A DNA stretch of 64,000 nucleotides from NCBI RefSeq assembly GCF_032380675.1, contig NZ_JAWDIX010000004.1:1-64000 (forward strand), read 5' to 3'. The notes beneath the pieces were generated by a model. That model was given only the letters and a program-made list of their open reading frames with translations. It had not been told where the DNA came from and searched no databases. The DNA comes from Anaerolentibacter hominis. Its GTDB lineage: Bacteria; Bacillota; Clostridia; Lachnospirales; Lachnospiraceae. Below are positions 58,730-64,000 of this stretch, one piece after another; the stretch's first letter is position 1, and each line of letters starts with the position of its first letter. The position numbers were made by a program, and so were the translations under genes.

Positions 58730-59317
58730 ATGGCAAAGTTATATGTTGTGATGGGAAAGAGTGCTACAGGAAAGGATACCATTTATCAGATGCTGCTGGA
58801 TAACCCGGAGCAGAACCTGAAACGGATTGTGCCTTATACGACCAGGCCGGTGCGGGCAGGGGAGGCGGAGGGCCGGGAATATCATTTTGTGTCCGAAGAG
58901 ACGATGAAACAAATGGAAGAGGACGGAAAAATTATTGAGTGCAGAACTTATCAGACGGTACACGGGCCCTGGCATTATTTTACCGCGGACGACGGACAGA
59001 TTGAAGGGGAGCAGGACTGCCTGCTGATCGGGACCCTGGAAGGATATGAGAAGCTGGCGCGCTTCTTCGGGCCGGACAGAGTGGTTCCCATCTACATTGA
59101 AGTGCCGGACGGAATACGCCTGGAGCGGGCGCTTAGGAGGGAACAAAAGCAGGCGGAGCCTAAATACGCGGAGATGTGCCGGCGGTTTCTGGCAGATGAA
59201 AAAGATTTTTCTGAGCAGAATCTGAGACGTCTTGGCATTGATAAACGATATGTCAATCTGGAGCTTTCAGACTGTCTTGGGCAGATAAGGAATGGGATGG
59301 AAAATATAGAACCTTAG
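58730..59317 (+). CDS. guanylate kinase-family protein
   Basis: A 195-residue P-loop kinase. Residues 1-20 hold GKSATGKDT, and GMP-binding signatures are seen: YTTRPVRAGEAEGREYHFV, YFTADDGQIEGEQDC and the R of LERALRREQKQAEP. It would convert GMP to GDP with ATP. In B. subtilis this position (between yaaO and yaaQ-holB) is held by thymidylate kinase tmk; here a guanylate-kinase-type protein is present instead. A second canonical gmk in the genome cannot be excluded, so this may be a paralogue of other use. AAGGGAG precedes the ATG. Confidence 0.85.
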   Translation: MAKLYVVMGKSATGKDTIYQMLLDNPEQNLKRIVPYTTRPVRAGEAEGREYHFVSEETMKQMEEDGKIIECRTYQTVHGPWHYFTADDGQIEGEQDCLLIGTLEGYEKLARFFGPDRVVPIYIEVPDGIRLERALRREQKQAEPKYAEMCRRFLADEKDFSEQNLRRLGIDKRYVNLELSDCLGQIRNGMENIEP

Positions 59318-59513
59318 TGAGGAATACAAAGGAAGAACAGGGAAAAACTTGCGATATACAGAAAGATGAAATTGTGTTATACTTTCAATGAATCCGATCG
59401 TTAGAAATGATTGGAAACACTGGAGAAGGACGGAACTGACGGTGCTTTTGCTGCCTGCATCCGGCCCTTTCCGGTACAGAGAAAAAACACAGAGGAAAGG
59501 CAGGGGAACAGAT

Positions 59514-60509
59514 ATGGCGGATTTCAGTCAGATTATTGGACAAGATAGTATAATTGAACATTTTCAGAAAGCCATAACGGAGAACCTTGTCTCCCATGCC
59601 TATATTATCAATGGGGAAGACGGTTCCGGCAAGATGCTGCTGGCGAAGGCATTTGCTAAACAGCTTCAGTGCCAGGGGGAGGGAGAACGCCCCTGCGGCA
59701 GCTGTCAGTCCTGTATGCAGTTAGAGAGCGGAAACCATCCGGATGTGATTTATGTCACCTATGAGAAAACAGGTATCGGTGTGGATGATATCCGCAGCCA
59801 GATCAACAATACAGTCGACATTAAACCTTACAGCAGCCCCTTCAAGATCTATATTGTGGATGAAGCACATAAGATGACGGAGCAGGCCCAGAATGCCCTT
59901 TTAAAGACCATTGAGGAGCCGCCGGACTACGCTGTTATTCTGCTGCTCACCGATAATGTGAACAGGCTTCTGCCCACGATCCAGTCCAGATGTGTCCTGC
60001 TGCAGACCAAACCAGTTGCGGCACCGTTGATCAAAGCATATTTGATGGAGAAAAAAGGGGTTCCGGACTATGCGGCCGAACTGGCTGCAGCTTTTTCTCA
60101 GGGCAATGTGGGTAAAGCGATCCGATTTGCCGCCTCCGAACATTTTATGGAGATGAAGGAGGAGGTCTTAGTTCTGCTGAAAAATCTGTATGAGATGAGT
60201 ATGCAGGATCTGATCAACGGGATGCACCGTCTGTCGGAGCGCAAGAGGGAGATCGACGACTGTATAGATTTTATGATATTGTGGTACCGGGACGTCTGCA
60301 TGTTCAAGGTTACCAGGGATGCCAATCTGCTGCTTTATAAAGAAGAGATACGGCATATTACGAAACACGCCAGCAAAATCAGCTATGAGGGAATAGAAAA
60401 ATGTATTCAGGCCATGGAGAAGGCGAAAGCCAGGCTCAGGGCCAATGTTAATTTTGATATCACCATTGAGATGCTGCTGCTTACCTTAAAGGAGAATGGA
60501 AATGGTTAA
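59514..60509 (+). CDS. holB: DNA polymerase III, delta' subunit
   Basis: Clamp-loader delta' subunit, 331 residues. N-terminal AAA+ module (about 1-200) with IIGQDSIIEHF, Walker A GEDGSGKMLLAKA, Cys cluster CQGEG..CGSCQSC (zinc), VDEAHKMTEQAQNALLKTIEEPP and sensor I SRCVLLQTKP; helical C-terminal region (about 210-331). The start at 59514 (MADFSQIIG) is preferred over 59388, which lacks an SD. It overlaps ricT by 8 bp. Order yaaO-kinase-holB-ricT-yabB-rsmI is like that of B. subtilis and other Firmicutes. Clamp loading at the replication fork is the known role. Confidence 0.93.
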   Translation: MADFSQIIGQDSIIEHFQKAITENLVSHAYIINGEDGSGKMLLAKAFAKQLQCQGEGERPCGSCQSCMQLESGNHPDVIYVTYEKTGIGVDDIRSQINNTVDIKPYSSPFKIYIVDEAHKMTEQAQNALLKTIEEPPDYAVILLLTDNVNRLLPTIQSRCVLLQTKPVAAPLIKAYLMEKKGVPDYAAELAAAFSQGNVGKAIRFAASEHFMEMKEEVLVLLKNLYEMSMQDLINGMHRLSERKREIDDCIDFMILWYRDVCMFKVTRDANLLLYKEEIRHITKHASKISYEGIEKCIQAMEKAKARLRANVNFDITIEMLLLTLKENGNG

Positions 60510-61398
60510 AGTAATAGGAGTCCGGTTCCGCAAGGCCGGAAAGATCTACTACTTCGACCCGCTGGAATTTGATATCAAGCAGGGAGATGAAGTGATTGTC
60601 GAGACGGCCAGAGGCATTGAGTTCGGCCATGTGGTGATCGGCGTCAGGGAACTGAAGGAAGAAGATATCGTGCATCCGCTGAAACCGGTGCTGCGTATGG
60701 CTACAATGGAAGATGTGAAGAGAGATCATGAAAACCGCATCAAGGAGCGGGAGGCCTTTCATATCTGCCTGGAGAAAATTGCCAAGCACGGCCTGGAGAT
60801 GAAGCTGATCGATGTAGAATATACCTTTGATAATAATAAAGTGCTGTTTTATTTTACCGCAGATGGAAGAATTGATTTCAGAGAGCTGGTTAAGGATCTG
60901 GCCTCTGTCTTTAAAACCAGAATAGAACTGCGCCAGATTGGGGTCAGAGACGAGACGAAGATTGTGGGAGGCCTGGGAATCTGCGGCCGTCCGCTGTGCT
61001 GCCATACACACCTGTCCGAGTTTGTCCCGGTGTCGATCAAGATGGCAAAAGAGCAGAATCTGTCATTAAACCCATCTAAAATATCCGGTGTGTGCGGCAG
61101 ATTGATGTGCTGTCTGAAACATGAGGAAGCGGCTTATGAAGAGCTTAACGGCAAGCTTCCGAATGTGGGAGACCGGGTAACCACCTCGGAGAACTTAAAG
61201 GGCGAGGTACAGAGCGTCAATGTTCTGAAACAGATGGTCAAAGTAGTTGTAGAACTGGAAAATGACGAGAAGGATGTCCGGGAATACCGGGTGGAGGAAC
61301 TGAAATTCAGGCCCCGCCGCAAGAAAGAGAAGGTCGTCCTGGATGATGAATTAAAGAATTTGGAACTGCTTGAGAAAAAGGAAGGAACCCTCTATTGA
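60502..61398 (+). CDS. ricT: RicT/YaaT PSP1-domain protein
   Basis: A 298-residue protein of the PSP1 family. The PSP1 domain (about 60-150) is followed by two Cys clusters, CGRPLCC (near 162) and CGRLMCC (near 200), known in B. subtilis RicT to bind [4Fe-4S] clusters with RicA and RicF. The Ric complex affects RNase Y activity, sporulation and competence. The start at 60502 has AAGGAG 7 nt upstream, against 1-2 nt for 60496. It overlaps holB by 8 bp. A basic C-terminus (RPRRKKEKVV) is present. The partner genes ricA (ymcA) and ricF (ylbF) are not in this window. Confidence 0.92.
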   Translation: MVKVIGVRFRKAGKIYYFDPLEFDIKQGDEVIVETARGIEFGHVVIGVRELKEEDIVHPLKPVLRMATMEDVKRDHENRIKEREAFHICLEKIAKHGLEMKLIDVEYTFDNNKVLFYFTADGRIDFRELVKDLASVFKTRIELRQIGVRDETKIVGGLGICGRPLCCHTHLSEFVPVSIKMAKEQNLSLNPSKISGVCGRLMCCLKHEEAAYEELNGKLPNVGDRVTTSENLKGEVQSVNVLKQMVKVVVELENDEKDVREYRVEELKFRPRRKKEKVVLDDELKNLELLEKKEGTLY

Positions 61399-61399
61399 T

Positions 61400-62164
61400 A
61401 TGAGAACGGACGGAAATGATCCGGCTGCTGATTCCCTGGTTAAAGAGGGGGAGAGGCTGGATGAACTGCAGAGAAACGGATACCGTATCATACAGCATCC
61501 CGCGAAGTTCTGCTTTGGAATGGATGCTGTGCTGCTGTCTGGATTTGCCAGAGTTAAGTCTGGCGAGAGGGCTCTGGACCTGGGGACGGGAACCGGGATT
61601 ATTCCGATTCTGCTTGAGGCAAAGACGGAAGGCGCCTGTTTTCATGGCCTTGAGATTCAGGAAGAAAGTGCGGATATGGCCCGCAGAAGTGTCCGTTTGA
61701 ACGGACTGGAAGAAAAGATTACAATTACCACAGGAGATATTAAGGAAGCTTCCCGCCTTTACGGGGGAGCTTCCTTTGATGTCGTTACGGTAAACCCGCC
61801 TTATATGAACAACCATCACGGCCTGGTCAATCCTGAGCTTCCCATGGCGATTGCCCGGCACGAACTCCTGTGTAATCTGGAGGATGTGGTGAGGGAGGGC
61901 AGCAGGGTGCTGAAGGAGCGGGGAAGGCTGTATATGGTTCACCGGCCTTTCCGGCTGAATGAGATTATGCAGACGCTGACGAGATATCATCTGGAACCGA
62001 AGCGGATGAAGTTCGTTCATCCCTACATAGACAGGGAGCCGAATATGGTGTTGATCGAGGCGGTTAAGGGCGGTGGGTCCATGGTGAAGGTGGAAGCGCC
62101 CCTGATCGTATATAAGGAGCCGGGGAAATATACCCGGGAAATCTATGATATTTACGGGTACTGA
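61400..62164 (+). CDS. tRNA1(Val) (adenine(37)-N6)-methyltransferase
   Basis: A 254-residue class I SAM-dependent methyltransferase of the YfiC/TrmN6 (YabB) type. SAM loop LDLGTGTGIIPILL, acidic LEIQEES, DVVTVNPPYMN (NPPY, target adenine pocket). Members methylate N6 of A37 in tRNA-Val. Start at 61400 (MRTDGND) rather than TTG 61370, though the SD is weak (AAGGAA, 12 nt). 2 nt after ricT stop. In Firmicutes this gene lies between ricT and rsmI, as here. Synonym: yabB. Confidence 0.88.
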   Translation: MRTDGNDPAADSLVKEGERLDELQRNGYRIIQHPAKFCFGMDAVLLSGFARVKSGERALDLGTGTGIIPILLEAKTEGACFHGLEIQEESADMARRSVRLNGLEEKITITTGDIKEASRLYGGASFDVVTVNPPYMNNHHGLVNPELPMAIARHELLCNLEDVVREGSRVLKERGRLYMVHRPFRLNEIMQTLTRYHLEPKRMKFVHPYIDREPNMVLIEAVKGGGSMVKVEAPLIVYKEPGKYTREIYDIYGY

Positions 62165-62194
62165 TGCAAAAAATGCTTCGGAATGGAGATAAGT

Positions 62195-63037
62195 ATGGCC
62201 GGAAAACTTTATTTGTGTGCGACGCCCATCGGGAATCTGGAGGATATTACCCTCCGGGTTTTAAGGACCCTGAAAGAGGTGGATCTGATTGCGGCGGAAG
62301 ATACCAGACACAGTATTAAGCTGCTAAATCACTTCGAGATAAAGACGCCCATGACCAGCTATCATGAATTTAATAAATATGAGAAAGCGAAGGTTCTGGT
62401 AGGACGGCTTCTGGAAGGAAAAAATATTGCGCTGGTCACCGACGCCGGTACGCCGGGCATATCCGATCCCGGGGAGGAGCTGGTGAAGATGGCCTACGAG
62501 GCGGGGATTGAAGTTACTTCTCTTCCGGGACCGGCGGCATGTATCACAGCGCTGACTTTATCTGGTTTGTCTACGAGACGGTTTGCCTTTGAAGCCTTTC
62601 TGCCGTCTGAGAAGAAAGAGCGGGCCGGTATTCTGGAAGAATTAAAGCAGGAAACCAGGACGATTATAATCTATGAAGCGCCTCACAGGCTTAGAAAGAC
62701 ACTTGAGGAACTGTATGCAGTTCTGGGAGAACGTAATTTGACGGTTTGCAGGGAATTGACCAAGAAATATGAGACAGCTTTTCGCACCACTTTTTCTGAG
62801 GCGGTGTTATATTATGAAGCCAATGAACCGAAGGGGGAGTGCGTGCTGGTCATTGAAGGTCGTTCCAGAGCCCAGATGGAGGAAGAAATCAGGGAAAGCT
62901 TCCGCGGTCAGACGGTGCAGGAGCATATGGAGATTTATCTGTCCCAGGGGATGGACAAAAAGAGTGCGATGAAGAAGGTGGCGGCGGACCGGGGGGTTCC
63001 CAAGAGGGAAATCTATCAGGCGCTGTTAGAAGAATAA
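62195..63037 (+). CDS. rsmI: 16S rRNA (cytidine(1402)-2'-O)-methyltransferase
   Basis: A 280-residue SAM-dependent ribose methyltransferase of the tetrapyrrole-methylase fold. Seen: LYLCATPIGNLEDITLRVL, EDTRHSIKLLNHF, LVTDAGTPGISDPGEELV, VTSLPGPAACITALTLSGL, and YEAPHRLRKTLEEL, all family landmarks. It modifies C1402 of 16S rRNA near the decoding centre, together with RsmH. Start at 62195 (MAGKLY) rather than 62183; GGAG about 8 nt upstream. It is the last of the cluster; a terminator (63100-63139) follows. Confidence 0.97.
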   Translation: MAGKLYLCATPIGNLEDITLRVLRTLKEVDLIAAEDTRHSIKLLNHFEIKTPMTSYHEFNKYEKAKVLVGRLLEGKNIALVTDAGTPGISDPGEELVKMAYEAGIEVTSLPGPAACITALTLSGLSTRRFAFEAFLPSEKKERAGILEELKQETRTIIIYEAPHRLRKTLEELYAVLGERNLTVCRELTKKYETAFRTTFSEAVLYYEANEPKGECVLVIEGRSRAQMEEEIRESFRGQTVQEHMEIYLSQGMDKKSAMKKVAADRGVPKREIYQALLEE

Positions 63038-63099
63038 ATGGAAAAGCCGGACGCAGCCGCCATTTTCATGCTGTGTGGGGCTGTGAGCGAATAATCATA

Positions 63100-63139
63100 T
63101 CAACTCTCTAATATAGTGGATTAGGGAGTTGATTTTTTT
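63100..63139 (+). terminator. terminator that also carries the spmA ribosome binding site
   Basis: TCAACTCTCTAAT (63100-63112) pairs with ATTAGGGAGTTGA (63120-63132), followed by seven T (63133-63139). The GGGAG in the 3' arm (63124-63128) is the only candidate SD for spmA, whose ATG is at 63140. Confidence 0.75.
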
Positions 63140-63721
63140 ATGCTGAATTATATCTGGGCGGGAATGATCCTGATAGGAGTTGTCCTGGGAGTATTGCAGG
63201 GAAATGGAGAGGTGATCGGAACTCAGGCGCTGACCAGCGCCAAGGAGGCGGTCAGCCTCTGTGTCACTATGCTGGGAGTTATGACGCTTTGGTCCGGTCT
63301 GATGGAGGTGGCGAGGGAAGGCGGGTTGATTAAGGCCCTGGTGAAGGTCTTAAGTCCGCTTATTACGCTGTTGTTTCCGGATATTCCCAGGGATCATGTG
63401 GCAAGAGAATACATAGCCTCAAACTTTGTCGCCAACTTTTTGGGCCTTGGATGGGCAGCCACGCCCCTTGGACTGAAAGCGATGAAGGAACTTAAGAAAT
63501 TAAACCGGGATTCGGAGCGGGCCAGCTGCGATATGTGTACCTTTCTGATTATGAATATTTCTTCGCTCCAGCTGATTCCTATTAATATTATTGCCTACCG
63601 GAGCCAGTACGGTTCGGTAAAACCAACGGCAATATTAGGAGCCGCGATTGTGGCTACCTGTATATCTACCCTGGCGGGCATCCTGTTTGCTGTCATTGCC
63701 AGAAAGGTATCCAGAGATTAA
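63140..63721 (+). CDS. spmA: spore maturation protein SpmA
   Basis: A 193-residue inner-membrane protein with about five helices and the Gate-type fold (MIPLIGVVLGVLQGN, VSLCVTMLGVMTLWSGLMEVAREGG, VLSPLITLLFPDIP, NFVANFLGLGWAATPLGLKAMKEL, then NISSLQLIPINIIAYRS). In B. subtilis spmA/spmB mutants fail to reach full spore dehydration. ATG at 63140 directly follows a T-run, so its SD lies within the terminator stem (63124-63128). spmB follows 26 bp later. This places the organism in a spore-forming group, though spm genes also occur in non-spore formers. Confidence 0.93.
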   Translation: MLNYIWAGMILIGVVLGVLQGNGEVIGTQALTSAKEAVSLCVTMLGVMTLWSGLMEVAREGGLIKALVKVLSPLITLLFPDIPRDHVAREYIASNFVANFLGLGWAATPLGLKAMKELKKLNRDSERASCDMCTFLIMNISSLQLIPINIIAYRSQYGSVKPTAILGAAIVATCISTLAGILFAVIARKVSRD

Positions 63722-63747
63722 GTGAATCCGAGCGGAGGGGTGCAAAC

Positions 63748-64000
63748 GTGAATTTTCTGGTTTATTTGTCGGACTATATGATTCCGATTGTTATTTTTTA
63801 TATTGTGGCCTATGGGCTGTTAAATAAGGTGGATGTCTATGATACCTTCGTGCGGGGAGCCAAGGACGGGATGAAGGTGGTAGCCGGTATCCTGCCGACA
63901 CTGGTGGGACTGATGGTGGCGGTTGGCATTTTAAGAGCCTCCGGCGCTATGGACTTCCTGTGCAGAGCCGTGGAACCGCTGATGGATCAGGTCGGATTTC
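63748..64000 (+). CDS. spmB: spore maturation protein SpmB, 3' end outside window
   Basis: A GTG start at 63748, with GGAGGGG 7 nt upstream, opens a frame to the window edge (84 codons seen). The residues (VNFLVYLSDYMIPIVIFYIV, DVYDTFVRGAKDGMKVVAGILP) match SpmB, the partner of SpmA; the family is about 175 residues, so half is missing. It is probably co-transcribed with spmA. As the reading stops at 64000, its end and the downstream gene cannot be given. Confidence 0.9.
   Translation, partial: MNFLVYLSDYMIPIVIFYIVAYGLLNKVDVYDTFVRGAKDGMKVVAGILPTLVGLMVAVGILRASGAMDFLCRAVEPLMDQVGF

Overview
The window looks like the chromosome of a spore-forming Firmicute of the class Clostridia, most likely family Lachnospiraceae. 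This is inferred from gene content, not from a database comparison. Spore genes are present (spmA, the start of spmB, a GerA/SpoVAF-type protein, an SpoIIQ-like degenerate M23 protein). The yaaO-holB-ricT-yabB-rsmI cluster, the rpsF-ssb-rpsR and gdpP-rplI-dnaB groups and DUF951 are typical Firmicutes arrangements. Ribosome binding sites are strong AGGAGG types, GTG and TTG starts are common, and the secreted proteins (BspA-like leucine-rich repeats, DUF6273, LysM, an xPxTG sorting signal) are of the kind seen in gut Clostridia.

Layout. 1-5.3 kb: the end of a secreted protein, tRNA-Cys, an SRAP (HMCES/YedK-like) protein, a MORN-repeat lipoprotein and a large BspA-like LRR protein. 5.3-10 kb: a 49-residue Cys-rich protein with a tyrosine phosphatase, then araR-araB-araD for L-arabinose/L-ribulose use, with a palindromic candidate operator over the araR promoter. 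10-27.4 kb: an envelope-sensing region. It holds a secreted membrane-anchored protein, a 7TMR-DISM histidine kinase/OmpR regulator pair divergent from a 1,804-residue LysM surface protein, a DAACS symporter, and a second kinase/regulator pair upstream of a 1,038-residue DUF6273 protein with a sortase signal. 27.4-32.3 kb: hemolysin III, an M24-fold protein without most metal ligands, the SpoIIQ-like protein, a structured intergenic stretch with a candidate small RNA, and a sirtuin. 32-38.6 kb: DUF951, rpsF-ssb-rpsR, an acetyltransferase, gdpP-rplI-dnaB. 38.6-50.5 kb: a hairpin-rich IS-end-like stretch, a TetR-ABC exporter operon, MATE-RelQ, a repeat array, a class B sortase, tRNA-Phe and tRNA-Lys, a 2x[4Fe-4S] ferredoxin, MerR, cardiolipin synthase, the GerA-type protein, and a DUF4430/ECF S-component pair. 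50.5-56.5 kb: two EamA transporters around an iron-dependent alcohol dehydrogenase and a split transketolase. 56.5-64 kb: a possible PD-(D/E)XK protein followed by the housekeeping cluster, ending in spmA-spmB.

The most unusual signal is not a gene. Two copies of a 111-112 bp element lie at 32393-32503 and 45344-45455. Each can fold as a four-way cloverleaf: a terminal inverted repeat, two small hairpins and a long central hairpin. The two copies differ in stem sequence but keep pairing, so structure rather than sequence appears conserved. Other non-coding signals are a candidate three-hairpin RNA with its own terminator (about 31005-31123), mutually exclusive hairpins in the alcohol dehydrogenase leader, OmpR-type direct repeats upstream of the LysM surface protein, and a 64-bp tandem repeat array beside a 22-bp perfect hairpin.

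All calls rest on reading motifs by eye. Family names are from recognised sequence signatures, and functions of the large surface proteins, the transporters and the non-coding elements are inference.
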